From: Paenibacillus validus NBRC 15382
GTDB lineage: Bacteria > Bacillota > Bacilli > Paenibacillales > NBRC-103111
Assembly (NCBI RefSeq): GCF_004000985.1
Contig: NZ_BIMH01000006.1
Coordinates: 1-64,000, forward strand
Direction of reading: 5' to 3'
Length of the DNA: 64,000 nt
Shown here: positions 33,254 to 41,480 of the stretch, in pieces
How positions within the stretch are numbered: the stretch's first letter is position 1
Layout: the number at the start of each line of letters is the position of its first letter
Notes under the pieces: model-generated
Told to the model about the DNA's origin: nothing
What the model saw: only the letters and a program-made list of their open reading frames with translations
Databases searched by the model: none
Program-made: the position numbers and the translations under genes

Positions 33254-34354
33254 TCACCAGCATTCACCCGCTTTCTTCCGATTTTCTATCTCCGAATGTA
33301 CGACCTTTTTGACGTATTTTTGCAGCTCGTTTCCGATCCGCAAACACAATTTCAATTCGGTCGTTCTCTCTCTGGTCAATAAATCCGCCGTCAGCTTGCC
33401 TCTTGACGTATAATGGCCTTCCTCCAGCTGGAACGGGGTCATCGAGCGCAGCTTTAGCGCAGCCGCCAACGCATCGAGCCAGTCGTGACCGATTTCGTCG
33501 GGCACATGCCCTTGGGCAAGAAGCAGCCTGATCCGCCCTTCCGTTGAAGTAACCCGAATGCCTGCTTCCAGCGCGAGCAGCCGGACTCCGTTGACGATCG
33601 GGATATAGGCGCCGTATTTGACATCCACACCGCCGGCATCCTCACCATACCGCTCCTTGATGAGCTGGCCGAATATGCCGATCGACACTTTGTGGTGCAG
33701 CGTATTCTGCAGCATATGCCTGTACATCAGCGGATGCGCTTGATTGTAGGAAACGAAGGAGTCGATGAGCGACTCTCCCAGGCTGCGGTCGCCGTAAATC
33801 GTGCGCAAATCGGCAGCGATGAGCAAATAGCGGACGTTCTCCCAATTCGGCTCCGCCAACCATTCGTTCGTCATCGCCAAATAACCGGATAGCGGCTGCC
33901 GCCACTTGTCGTTCGTGCACAACACCCCGCCGCTGCATGGCGGATAGCCCGCCGCCTCCAGATTGGCCGATATACGTTCGGACAGCACGCTGAAAAACGC
34001 CTTCGCTTGTTCCGCTTCCTTCTCATCCCCCGGATCGGCGTAAATCAGACCGTTGTCCTGGTCGCTCCACAATGTTTGTTCTACTCGTCCGCCGCTGCCG
34101 AATAGCAAAAAAGCATAGGGAAGAGGAACCTGTTCGTTCCTCTCCTCACAGAGGATTCGCTCCGTCATCTCGATCGTCCCGTAAATAATCGTATCGTGAA
34201 GCCGATTCACCCCTCCGTTCCATTCGAACGGTTCTTCCGAAGGAAGATGCAGGAGAAATACATCGTGAGCGCGATCGCGTAAAGCTCTAAGCTGGCTGAA
34301 GTCCCGGGCCTCTTTGACCTCTTGGATGATGCTGTCCCACGCATGACGCTCCAT
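33254..34354 (-). CDS. DUF294 nucleotidyltransferase-like protein (GlnD-like)
   Basis: A 366-residue protein with the DUF294 putative nucleotidyltransferase domain: LLFGSGGRVEQTLWSDQDNGLIY at about 88-110 has the GS-x(5-11)-D-x-D pattern used by GlnD and other NT-fold enzymes. The C-terminal DUF294_C helical domain follows. The usual N-terminal CBS and cNMP modules of proteobacterial homologues are missing here. It sits 65 bases after amtB without a visible terminator. A GlnD-like domain beside an ammonium channel suggests a nitrogen-signalling link, but no PII gene is in the window. GGGAAGGAGA precedes the ATG. Confidence 0.82.
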   Translation of the reverse strand: MERHAWDSIIQEVKEARDFSQLRALRDRAHDVFLLHLPSEEPFEWNGGVNRLHDTIIYGTIEMTERILCEERNEQVPLPYAFLLFGSGGRVEQTLWSDQDNGLIYADPGDEKEAEQAKAFFSVLSERISANLEAAGYPPCSGGVLCTNDKWRQPLSGYLAMTNEWLAEPNWENVRYLLIAADLRTIYGDRSLGESLIDSFVSYNQAHPLMYRHMLQNTLHHKVSIGIFGQLIKERYGEDAGGVDVKYGAYIPIVNGVRLLALEAGIRVTSTEGRIRLLLAQGHVPDEIGHDWLDALAAALKLRSMTPFQLEEGHYTSRGKLTADLLTRERTTELKLCLRIGNELQKYVKKVVHSEIENRKKAGECW

Positions 34355-34419
34355 GCCTGCATCTCCTTCCCGTGAGAGAATTATAGCTGATTTTTCTTTT
34401 ACAGATTCCGAGGCTTTTC

Positions 34420-35814
34420 TTACAGGCTGTGCGTTTGGCCGCCGGCTGCCGCTTTTTTCATTTGCTCGGGATAGCCGTACGTGCCGTGTTCGGAAAGGTC
34501 CAAACCGATGATTTCTTCTTCTTCGGTTACGCGCAGACCGATCGTCGCTTTAATCAAGTACAAGATAATGAAGGAAAGCACGAGCACGAAGAGGAACGCC
34601 CCGACAACGCCGAGCGCTTGAACGCCCAATTGCTCGAACCCGCCGCCGTACAGTAAACCGGCTTTACCGATCCCTACCGTTTCAACCAATTGCGGCGTTG
34701 CGAAAATACCTGTAGACAACGTACCCCAAACCCCTGCGATCCCGTGTACGGAGAAAGCGTAAACCGGATCGTCAATACCCGCTTTTTCAAACCATTGCGC
34801 GGTGAAGAAGGTAACAATACCGGCAATCGCGCCGATGATGATGGCATCGCGGGGCGTTACGAAAGCGCACGCGGCTGTAATGGCGACAAGCGCGGCAAGT
34901 AAGCCGTTCAGCATGCTGGGAATGTCGGCTTTGCCGAAGTAAATCCAGGAGACGATCAGTGCCGCTACCGCACCTGCTGCAGCAGCCAGGTTCGTGGTCA
35001 GCGCAACGTGACCGAAGAAGCCGTCGCCGGTTGCGCTAAGCGTGGAACCCGCGTTAAATCCGAACCAACCGATCCACAAAATAATGACGCCAAGAACAGA
35101 AAGCACTTGGTTATGACCTGGAATCAGGTTAGGCGTTTTGTCTTTATTATATTTACCGATACGAGGTTTCAGCAAGAGGGTCGCCACGAGAGCGGCCGTC
35201 GCGCCCTGCAGGTGAACGACTGTCGAGCCTGCGAAATCCTGCATGCCGATAGAGCCGAGCCAACCGCCGCCCCATACCCAATGGGCAACGATAGGATAGA
35301 TGATGATCGTATATAAAATACCGAAGATGAAGTAAACCGGAAGCTTGCCGCGCTCTGCGAAACCGCCCCATGCGATCGCGAGCGATACGCCGGCAAAGGC
35401 GAGCTGAAACAAGAACAGGATGCCGATCGGAATCGGAGATTCCGCAAACAAGCTGATGCTCGCTTTCACCTGATCAGCCGTACCGTCCAGGAAAAAACCG
35501 CCGGTACCGATAAAACTGTTGCCGTCGCCGAACGCCAAACCGAAACCAACAGCCCAGAAAGCGATGGCGCACAGCCCGAACGTCAAGATGGTTTTACCGG
35601 CAACGTGACCTGCATTTTTCATCCGCGTCGAGCCCGCTTCCAATAAGGCAAAGCCGGCTTGCATGAAGATGACGAGAATGGCTGCAAGCATAACCCAAAC
35701 CGAATCGATAGCCGCAGCCAATTGAGCCGGCGTTTTGTCGTCAGCCGCAAGTGCCATTCCGGCAGGAGCGAACAGGGACAACAGACCTAAAGAAACCATC
35801 ATTTTCTTTAACAC
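34420..35814 (-). CDS. amtB: Ammonium transporter AmtB/NrgA
   Basis: An ammonium channel with about 11 spans and an N-terminal signal-like segment (LGLLSLFAPAGMALAAD) that may be cleaved. Typical signatures are FMQAGFALLEAGSTRMKNAG, the pore residues in DFAGSTVVHLQGATAAL (first conserved His) and YAFSVHGIAGVWGTL (second His). The GTG start at 35814 is chosen because AAGGAAGTGG lies upstream, and a later ATG (35802) is an alternative. A perfect GlnR/TnrA box lies in the leader, so expression should follow nitrogen status. Unlike most amtB loci, no glnK gene is attached. Confidence 0.95.
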   Translation of the reverse strand: MLKKMMVSLGLLSLFAPAGMALAADDKTPAQLAAAIDSVWVMLAAILVIFMQAGFALLEAGSTRMKNAGHVAGKTILTFGLCAIAFWAVGFGLAFGDGNSFIGTGGFFLDGTADQVKASISLFAESPIPIGILFLFQLAFAGVSLAIAWGGFAERGKLPVYFIFGILYTIIIYPIVAHWVWGGGWLGSIGMQDFAGSTVVHLQGATAALVATLLLKPRIGKYNKDKTPNLIPGHNQVLSVLGVIILWIGWFGFNAGSTLSATGDGFFGHVALTTNLAAAAGAVAALIVSWIYFGKADIPSMLNGLLAALVAITAACAFVTPRDAIIIGAIAGIVTFFTAQWFEKAGIDDPVYAFSVHGIAGVWGTLSTGIFATPQLVETVGIGKAGLLYGGGFEQLGVQALGVVGAFLFVLVLSFIILYLIKATIGLRVTEEEEIIGLDLSEHGTYGYPEQMKKAAAGGQTHSL

Positions 35815-35835
35815 ATCGACCACTTCCTTAGTTTG

Positions 35836-35852
35836 TGTTATTTTATATAACA
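35836..35852. promoter_or_regulatory. GlnR/TnrA box
   Basis: TGTTATTTTATATAACA fits TGTNA-N7-TNACA exactly and is palindromic. It lies about 15-31 bases downstream of the predicted amtB start site, so a roadblock type of repression is likely. Confidence 0.85.
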
Positions 35853-35873
35853 TAATATGAAATTAATAATGTC

Positions 35874-35902
35874 ATTATATGCAGATATTCATTTTTTTGC
35901 AA
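35874..35902 (-). promoter_or_regulatory. Promoter of amtB
   Basis: TTGCAA (35897-35902) and TATAAT (35874-35879) on the minus strand with 17 bases between. The remaining part of the 343-base gap to the MerR gene is AT-rich and shows no gene. Confidence 0.7.
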
Positions 35903-36095
35903 TAGATCTTTCATTAATTTTATGGTTTTCCGAAAAATAACCTGACATCGATAGATGATCATTCGTTTTTTATATGAATAATTTGTACTACTCCTAATAT
36001 GCGTGTCATATATTATTACAATTCATTTGGATGTCTACCGATTTCCGGCAGCCATATCGGTTCTATGCCCATTTACGCAACGCAAAGCATAACGT

Positions 36096-36124
36096 TTGAC
36101 TGTATGGTTTGGAATGAGTATCAT
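36096..36124 (+). promoter_or_regulatory. Promoter of the MerR gene
   Basis: TTGACT (36096-36101) and TATCAT (36119-36124), 17-base spacer. Confidence 0.6.
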
Positions 36125-36157
36125 TATAGGTGAAAAGAGGTGACGAATCATGGGGAT

Positions 36158-36589
36158 ATGAAGCTTTATAAAATTGGCGAGCTGGCTCGCTTATCGGAAG
36201 TAAGCCCCAGAACGATCGATTATTATACGAAGCTCGGCTTAATCGATCCGGAAACGAGGTCGAATACAAATTATCGATTGTACAGTGATGAAACCTTGAC
36301 TCGGCTTAAACGTATTGAATCGATGAAGAGGGAGAAATATACCTTAGAAGAGATCAAGGACAGCCTTCGTCAATGGAACAAAGTAAGCCAAGACGAGATT
36401 GTGACAGATAAACTTACATCCTTGCAGGTTCTATTGAAGCAGCTGGAACGGGAAGCGAAGGAGGTCGGCCCGCTTGTCGAGAAGCTGAAGCCGACGCAGC
36501 TGAAGAATCTGCACCAGAAGCTGACGCCATCCGCTGCTGCTTGTATCGAAGCACTCTTGCTGCTGCTGGGTAAAGGCCCTCTTTCCTGA
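36158..36589 (+). CDS. MerR-family regulator
   Basis: A 143-residue regulator. The winged HTH (MKLYKIGELARLSEVSPRTIDYYTKLGLI, then NYRLYSDETLTRLKRIESMK) is followed by a coiled-coil dimerisation helix (about 70-115) and a short hydrophobic tail. There is no cysteine cluster for metal sensing. The start could also be GTG 36140, nearer to the AGAGGTG ribosome binding site; ATG 36158 fits the family start better. The YugP-type protease gene follows after 39 bases and may be its target. Confidence 0.85.
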   Translation: MKLYKIGELARLSEVSPRTIDYYTKLGLIDPETRSNTNYRLYSDETLTRLKRIESMKREKYTLEEIKDSLRQWNKVSQDEIVTDKLTSLQVLLKQLEREAKEVGPLVEKLKPTQLKNLHQKLTPSAAACIEALLLLLGKGPLS

Positions 36590-36628
36590 TATAACCTCAA
36601 ACAAACAAAGAATGGAGTGTAGTCGAAT

Positions 36629-37309
36629 ATGTTATTCACGCCATGGACCATCCTCATTCTGGCCGCATTCGGACTGAGCGTTTGGGCAAGCTTCCGGGTT
36701 AAAGGAACCTTCAACAAATTCTCAGACGTACCGGTCGAGTCGGGATTGACCGGTTACGATGTAGCGCGGCGCATCCTGGACGACAACGGACTGTATGACG
36801 TACCGGTCGAAGCGGTTCGCGGTGCATTGACCGACCATTACGACCCGGTGGCGAGAGTCGTCAGATTGTCTGAACCCGTATACTACGAGCGTTCGATCTC
36901 CGCCGTATCGGTGGCGGCGCACGAAGTCGGTCATGCGATCCAGCATAAGGTTCATTATCCGATGCTGGTAGCCAGACATAAGATTTTCCCGATTGTAAAC
37001 TTTTCTTCCGGCATCGCACCGTTCCTTCTGTTAGGAGGATTTTTCTTCAAAATTTCCGGGCTCATCCTGATCGGGATTCTCTTATTCAGCGCCGCTGTCG
37101 CTTTTCAGTTGATTACGCTGCCGGTGGAGTTTAACGCTTCCTCCCGCGCCCGCGACCTGATGATCTCCTCGGGATTCATTCGTAATCATGAGGAGAAGGG
37201 CGTCTCCAAAGTATTAGGCGCCGCCGCACTCACTTATGTCGCCGCCGCACTCATCTCGGTGCTGCAGCTGTTAGAATACATTTGGATCTTCAACCGCAGC
37301 GACGATTAA
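36629..37309 (+). CDS. Zinc-dependent membrane protease, YugP family
   Basis: A 226-residue integral membrane metalloprotease. Zinc motif HEVGH stands at residues 98-102. The N-terminal span (4-22), two spans at about 120-165 and one near the C-terminus match YugP (PF04298). The downstream conserved ELPVEFNAS-like motif, here TLPVEFNASSRAR, supplies the third zinc ligand. Function in the cell is not known. GGAGTG precedes the ATG, and a strong bidirectional terminator follows. Confidence 0.9.
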   Translation: MLFTPWTILILAAFGLSVWASFRVKGTFNKFSDVPVESGLTGYDVARRILDDNGLYDVPVEAVRGALTDHYDPVARVVRLSEPVYYERSISAVSVAAHEVGHAIQHKVHYPMLVARHKIFPIVNFSSGIAPFLLLGGFFFKISGLILIGILLFSAAVAFQLITLPVEFNASSRARDLMISSGFIRNHEEKGVSKVLGAAALTYVAAALISVLQLLEYIWIFNRSDD

Positions 37310-37319
37310 TTCAACTCCA

Positions 37320-37354
37320 TCAAGAAGCCCCGGCCATCGGCCGGGGCTTCTTGG
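37320..37354. terminator. Bidirectional terminator
   Basis: Perfect 15-bp stem CAAGAAGCCCCGGCC / GGCCGGGGCTTCTTG with a three-base loop, between the convergent yugP-like and lysR genes. Confidence 0.85.
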
Positions 37355-37391
37355 TTGCTATGTGATGCAGCCGTTGATGGGCTGGCTATGA

Positions 37392-38285
37392 TCAAGAACG
37401 ATGAATGAAAAACTCGAGTAAAAATTTACGAAACCCTTCGGCAACAAGCGGCAGCTTGTCCCCCGAGCGTTGAATCAACCCGACGCTGCGCGTTACGCGC
37501 GGTTCGATGACCCGCACCTTGGACGGCTGCAGCTGGCTAATCTCCGTTAATGCCATCTCCGGCAGCATACTTACCCCCATACCGGCCGCCACCAATCCGC
37601 GGATCGTATCCGTCTCCTCGCCTTCAAAGCCGATTTTCGGGGTAAATCCGGCCTTAGTGCAAGCTTCAAGCACGATGCTCCGCAGCGAATACTCCTCGCT
37701 GAACATAACGAACGAATCGTTCTTTAACTGTTCCAATCGAATTTGTTCATTGCGGGCCAGCGGGTGCTCCTGCGGGACGATGGCGTACAGCTCTTCCAGC
37801 AGCAGCAAATCGCCCGTGACTTGGTTATGTTTCTCGGGAAAAGGTGAAATGAAGGACAGATCGATTTCACCTTTCACCACATCGCGGATGAGACTATTGT
37901 AGGTGCCTTGACGAAGGCGGAATTTGACTCGCGGATGTGTTTCCCGAAAACGCGCCACGACGGTGGGCAGCAAATAAATGCCGAGGCTGTGCGGGAAGCC
38001 GATGCGAATTTCTCCCTGCTCCGGATCCATGAACTCATGAACTTCGTTTATCGCCCGCTCCAAATCCGTCATTATGGCTTCTACGCGACACAAAAACAAC
38101 TTTCCGACCGAGGTAAGCTGGAGATTGCGCCCCTTCTGCACGAATAATTGGACACCCAGTTCTTCCTCCAGCTGGTGGATTTGCCGGCTGACCGCCGATT
38201 GCGCCACATGCAGCTCTTCCGCCGCTTGAGTCACGTGCTGCTTGCGGGCCACTTTCACAAAATACTGCAACTGTCTGAATTCCAC
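37392..38285 (-). CDS. LysR-family regulator, divergent from tpx
   Basis: A 297-residue LysR regulator. The N-terminal HTH (VEFRQLQYFVKVARKQHVTQAAEELHVAQSAVSRQIHQLEEELG) is followed by a periplasmic-binding-like effector domain. No conserved OxyR-type cysteine pair is evident; a Cys lies in LEACTKAGF. Start is GTG 38285, five bases after AAGGA, since the frame upstream of it crosses the promoter region. It is transcribed away from the thiol peroxidase gene, and the gap contains palindromes with T-N11-A spacing. Control of tpx and itself is the simplest inference. Confidence 0.88.
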   Translation of the reverse strand: MEFRQLQYFVKVARKQHVTQAAEELHVAQSAVSRQIHQLEEELGVQLFVQKGRNLQLTSVGKLFLCRVEAIMTDLERAINEVHEFMDPEQGEIRIGFPHSLGIYLLPTVVARFRETHPRVKFRLRQGTYNSLIRDVVKGEIDLSFISPFPEKHNQVTGDLLLLEELYAIVPQEHPLARNEQIRLEQLKNDSFVMFSEEYSLRSIVLEACTKAGFTPKIGFEGEETDTIRGLVAAGMGVSMLPEMALTEISQLQPSKVRVIEPRVTRSVGLIQRSGDKLPLVAEGFRKFLLEFFIHRS

Positions 38286-38349
38286 GGGATTCCTTCCCCC
38301 TGTTTCTTGGTTGAGGCACGCTCTATTGGACAAGTTCTCATATAAAAGT

Positions 38350-38393
38350 TTATAATAATAATTGGTGAAATACCAATCATTCTCAAAGAGAAT
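38350..38393. promoter_or_regulatory. Operator cluster between lysR and tpx
   Basis: Three adjacent elements are seen. TTATAATAATAATTG (38350-38364) is close to a PerR box. ATTGGT-GAAAT-ACCAAT (38361-38377) has LysR-type symmetry. ATTCTC-AAA-GAGAAT (38379-38393) is a perfect inverted repeat just before the tpx ribosome binding site. Confidence 0.55.
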
Positions 38394-38413
38394 TAAAGGA
38401 GGCCCATGTACAC

Positions 38414-38917
38414 ATGGCACAAGCGACACTGAAAGGCAATCCGATCACGCTTGTCGGACCGGAGCTTAAAGCCGGAGACAAAGCACCTGACTTCACAGTT
38501 AACAAAAATCTGCTCGAAACCGCATCGCTTTCCGATTACGCGGGCAAAGTGAAGCTCATCAGCGTGGTGCCTTCCTTGGACACCGGCGTGTGCGACGCAC
38601 AAACCCGCCGTTTCAACGAAGAAGCGGCTAAATTGGGCGACAACGTGGTCATCCTTACCATCAGTAACGACTTGCCTTTCGCGCAATCCCGTTGGTGCGG
38701 CGCAGCAGGTATCGACAAAGTCATCACCTTGTCCGACTACAAACATCATTCCTTCGGTAAAGCTTACGGTGTGTTGATCCAAGAACTGCACTTGTTGATG
38801 CGCTCTATCTTTGTTATCGACGCGAACGACACCATCCAATACGTGGAGTACCTCGGTGAAATGACCGATCACCCGAACTATGAAGCAGCTGTCGACGCTG
38901 TGAAAAAACTCGTGTAA
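38414..38917 (+). CDS. tpx: Thiol peroxidase Tpx
   Basis: An atypical two-cysteine peroxiredoxin of 167 residues that reduces hydrogen and alkyl peroxides using thioredoxin. The peroxidatic Cys60 is in [18 protein letters not shown] and the resolving Cys95 in QSRWCGAAG, both in the expected places. The length equals that of E. coli and B. subtilis Tpx. AAAGGAGG precedes the ATG, eleven bases away. It is monocistronic, ending at a strong terminator, and shares its upstream region with a LysR gene. Confidence 0.96.
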   Translation: MAQATLKGNPITLVGPELKAGDKAPDFTVNKNLLETASLSDYAGKVKLISVVPSLDTGVCDAQTRRFNEEAAKLGDNVVILTISNDLPFAQSRWCGAAGIDKVITLSDYKHHSFGKAYGVLIQELHLLMRSIFVIDANDTIQYVEYLGEMTDHPNYEAAVDAVKKLV

Positions 38918-38930
38918 TCCATATGAAGTC

Positions 38931-38969
38931 ATAAAAAAAAACAGCGAAGCTACCCTCGCTGTTTTTTTA
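38931..38969. terminator. Bidirectional terminator
   Basis: ACAGCGA / TCGCTGT flanked by A and T runs, between tpx and the convergent small gene. Confidence 0.9.
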
Positions 38970-38993
38970 TTCCCCCCTGGAAAAACACCGGAT

Positions 38994-39383
38994 TCAATCA
39001 TGTATTTTATAAGCGGCGAGCCGCTTGTCGATATGTTTGAAGATGTCCAGTATGGTGCGGTAATTGGAGCCCAAGTCCCCCAGCGAACCGCGCGAGGCGG
39101 AATATACATCGATGGCCGTTTTGACCGGGTTGATCCCGAATAACGTCACCGTAATATCCTGCGTCCTGCCGGTAATCGTCCGCCGTTCCAATACGATTTC
39201 GCCGACGCTGCGCACCTCATGGAGCAGCTTGTAACCGTTCAATTTTTTGAACATGTTGACCACTTCATCCATGGCCTGGTCTTTGGAGAGTTTATAATTG
39301 CGGGTCTTCAGCAGCGGATCCCTGGCTTTCTCTCCGGTCGTTTCATGGCTGCGAATCAGACCGATTAAGGTTCGCTTTAGCAA
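38994..39383 (-). CDS. Conserved cytosolic protein of unknown function
   Basis: A 129-residue soluble protein that I cannot assign to a named family. It has an N-terminal basic helix (LLKRTLIGLIRSHETTGEKARD), then a mixed alpha/beta region with EVVNMFKKLNGYKLLHEVRSVGEIVLERR and TQDITVTLFGINPVKTAIDVYSASRG. Similar small proteins occur in bacilli. The TTG start at 39383 stands six bases after AGGAGGG. The frame continues upstream to 39440 without a ribosome binding site. It stands alone between tpx and the transaldolase gene. Confidence 0.65.
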   Translation of the reverse strand: MLKRTLIGLIRSHETTGEKARDPLLKTRNYKLSKDQAMDEVVNMFKKLNGYKLLHEVRSVGEIVLERRTITGRTQDITVTLFGINPVKTAIDVYSASRGSLGDLGSNYRTILDIFKHIDKRLAAYKIHD

Positions 39384-39487
39384 AGCATTCCCTCCTATGC
39401 GAAGTGCGTATCTATTCCAGTTAACACTAATGTTTATCATATCATTGTTTACAAGGAAGAGAAAGAGGAAATGCGCGTTTTCGCAAG

Positions 39488-39523
39488 AAAAAGAGCCGAA
39501 TCAGAAGTTGAAGCGGCTCTTTC
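39488..39523 (-). terminator. Terminator of the transaldolase gene
   Basis: AAGAGCCG and CGGCTCTT pair across a 15-base loop, followed on the minus strand by TTTCTTG. Confidence 0.75.
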
Positions 39524-39541
39524 TCTTGAATTAAACTTCTT

Positions 39542-40198
39542 CTAGAAAACCGATTGATTGGCGCCTTCCCAATCCTTCAAGAAACGTTCGATGCCTGCAT
39601 CCGTCAACGGGTGCTTGGCCATCTGTTGAATGACTTTATAAGGGACCGTTGCGATATCTGCGCCCAGCAGCGCCGCATCGATGACATGCGTCGTCGTCCG
39701 TACGCTGGCGGTAATGATTTCAGAGGAAATGTTATGAATTTTAAACATTTCGCTGATTTCTTTAATCAGGTTCATCCCGATTTGGTTAATATCATCGAGA
39801 CGGCCGACGAACGGAGAGACGTATGTAGCGCCGGCGCGTGCAGCCAACAGCGCCTGCGTGGAGCTGAAGATAAGCGTTACATTCGTCTTAATGCCAAGCT
39901 CGGTGAAACGTTTCGTTGCCTTTAACCCATCCTCGGTCATCGGCACTTTCACCACGATCCCGTCGCCCAGAGAAGCGAGCTTCTTGCCCTGCTCCACCAT
40001 TTCATCGGCTTGCAAGCTGATAACTTCCGCACTGATCGGAAGGTTGCCGACAATGGCGGATATTTCGCGTACCGTTTCAAAAAAATCTCTGCCTTCCTTC
40101 GCGATCAGCGAAGGATTCGTCGTGACGCCGGCAATGACGCCAAGCTCATGCGCTTTTCGGATTTCTTCCACATTGGCGGTATCGATAAACAGCTTCAT
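39542..40198 (-). CDS. Transaldolase / fructose-6-phosphate aldolase (subtype 3B)
   Basis: A 218-residue small transaldolase-family enzyme. [42 protein letters not shown] with the Schiff-base lysine at about residue 84 (KVP), NVTLIFS and [11 protein letters not shown] are all present. It acts in the pentose phosphate pathway or splits fructose 6-phosphate; the subtype alone does not decide between the two. ATG 40198 follows GAAGGGATGTTGGAG. Sixty extra upstream codons are in fact part of the untranslated leader. Expression seems to pass through a long structured leader. Confidence 0.9.
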   Translation of the reverse strand: MKLFIDTANVEEIRKAHELGVIAGVTTNPSLIAKEGRDFFETVREISAIVGNLPISAEVISLQADEMVEQGKKLASLGDGIVVKVPMTEDGLKATKRFTELGIKTNVTLIFSSTQALLAARAGATYVSPFVGRLDDINQIGMNLIKEISEMFKIHNISSEIITASVRTTTHVIDAALLGADIATVPYKVIQQMAKHPLTDAGIERFLKDWEGANQSVF

Positions 40199-40427
40199 CT
40201 CCAACATCCCTTCATCATATGTATCCGGTATTTTGGGCACAAAAAAACCCGCATATGCCGTCCGGTTTAGTGTCTCAAACCCGCTCTCGCAGGTGGGTGT
40301 CCGCAGAACCGGTTTTGAGATCCCTTTTCGAGGGCATGTCAGCCGCGATTCAATGTTGGTCTCCCTAGAAACAGTCATTGGTTCAAAACAACTTTAAAAC
40401 CGAAACGAACATCGCAGGATTTTGTTG
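40199..40427 (-). ncRNA. Structured 5' leader of the transaldolase gene
   Basis: About 230 bases lie between the predicted start site and the coding start. On the minus strand the leader contains a small hairpin CCCT-CGAAA-AGGG (near 40321-40334), then a long stem TCTCAAAACC / GGGTTTGAGA (40271-40320). A terminator-like hairpin (40242-40268) then ends in seven T. CCGGTT at 40308-40313 can pair with AACCGG at 40262-40267, which would open the last hairpin. This is the layout of an attenuator or riboswitch. No known class was recognised. Confidence 0.5.
40242..40268 (-). terminator. Terminator-like hairpin in the transaldolase leader
   Basis: AAACC...GCATATGC...GGTTT followed by a T run on the minus strand, about 45 bases before the start codon. 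Confidence 0.5.
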
Positions 40428-40434
40428 TAGTCTT

Positions 40435-40463
40435 ATTATAATCTACCGCTGAGCGAAAGTAAA
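40435..40463 (-). promoter_or_regulatory. Promoter of the transaldolase transcript
   Basis: TTTACT (40458-40463) and TATAAT (40435-40440) with a 17-base spacer on the minus strand. Confidence 0.65.
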
Positions 40464-40499
40464 CTCGGCCGCGGATGAAGTTCATGGAACGGTGGGAAC

Positions 40500-41321
40500 T
40501 TATTGCTTGTCCGCTTGGTTGGCGTTATCTTTAGCCGCATCCGCCGCAAGAAGGTCGCCAGACTTCGATGCTTCATCCGGGTCCGACGGCGCATCGCCTT
40601 CGTCCGCCTCTTCCTTCCCGCTCAAAGCCTGCTGCTTTTCCTGCAGCTTGCCGAAGATGAGATTAAAGTGCCAGAACGAAATGACGGCGATTAGACTGCC
40701 GGTGAAGAACGGAATCAGGAACGTGAATATGCGAGTGCTCACGAACAGCACAACACCGACCAGCACAATCATGGACAAGGAGCGAATCGGGCTTCCGATC
40801 GTAATCAGCACCGCATTCTTGACAATCTGCAGCATCTTCATATGCAAATGCGTCAATATAGAAAAGAAATGGAACAAAGAAATGATCAGCAGCACCGAAA
40901 TCGACATCACCAAAAAACGTAAAATGCCGAACAGCCCGGATTGATTCCCGTAAAATTGAAAATTGGCGTACAAGATAGCGCCAAACAGCAAGTAAATAAA
41001 TCCGCCGATCATCGCTTGAACGAAGTTTGACTTGTAGCCGCGGAAAAATGTCTTGAACAGCGGCACATCCTCATCCCCCGTCACCCATTTACGCGCGACA
41101 CTAAACATGGCCGCCGTCGAAGGAAAGAGGGTGAACGGCGAAACGACAGCCATTAAGAACAAGGTTTGGTAGACCATCTGCTCTGTTGTCGAATTCAACA
41201 GTAAAATACCTAGGAAAAAGAACGGTATCGCGCAAAAGATCCATAATAAATTGATGACGGACAACCGCATAATCCATTCGGAAATCCGATAAAATCCGCC
41301 CATTACTCCTCGAAACTCCAC
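40500..41321 (-). CDS. YesL-family (DUF624) membrane protein
   Basis: A 273-residue protein with about five membrane spans of the YesL/DUF624 type (IMRLSVINLLWIFCAIPFFFLG, LFKTFFRGYKSNFVQA) and an acidic, probably disordered C-terminal tail of about 50 residues. DUF624 proteins usually accompany carbohydrate transporters or two-component systems, but here the gene stands alone. The GTG start at 41321 has AAGGAGG seven bases upstream; the ATG six codons later is less well placed. Function is unknown. Confidence 0.82.
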   Translation of the reverse strand: MEFRGVMGGFYRISEWIMRLSVINLLWIFCAIPFFFLGILLLNSTTEQMVYQTLFLMAVVSPFTLFPSTAAMFSVARKWVTGDEDVPLFKTFFRGYKSNFVQAMIGGFIYLLFGAILYANFQFYGNQSGLFGILRFLVMSISVLLIISLFHFFSILTHLHMKMLQIVKNAVLITIGSPIRSLSMIVLVGVVLFVSTRIFTFLIPFFTGSLIAVISFWHFNLIFGKLQEKQQALSGKEEADEGDAPSDPDEASKSGDLLAADAAKDNANQADKQ

Positions 41322-41417
41322 TACAACGCCTCCTTATGTCTCCAAACTTAATAGCTTATTTCCGGAAATCCAGGTAGCCGTCCATGCCCGTCCGGGAAAT
41401 TCAAATACGGCTATAAA

Positions 41418-41459
41418 ATCAGGAAGGCCCATGCTTTAGGCATGAGCCTTCCCGATTTG
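41418..41459 (-). terminator. Terminator of cshA
   Basis: GGGAAGGCTCATGCC / GCATGGGCCTTCC hairpin on the minus strand followed by TGATTTTAT. Confidence 0.75.
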
Positions 41460-41480
41460 GTAACTAGGGCGATTCGTGTA

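Noticed and set aside
40199-40427. T-box riboswitch before the transaldolase gene
   Set aside because: No TGGNACCGCG box or specifier-loop stem is present, and the downstream gene is not an amino-acid or tRNA gene.
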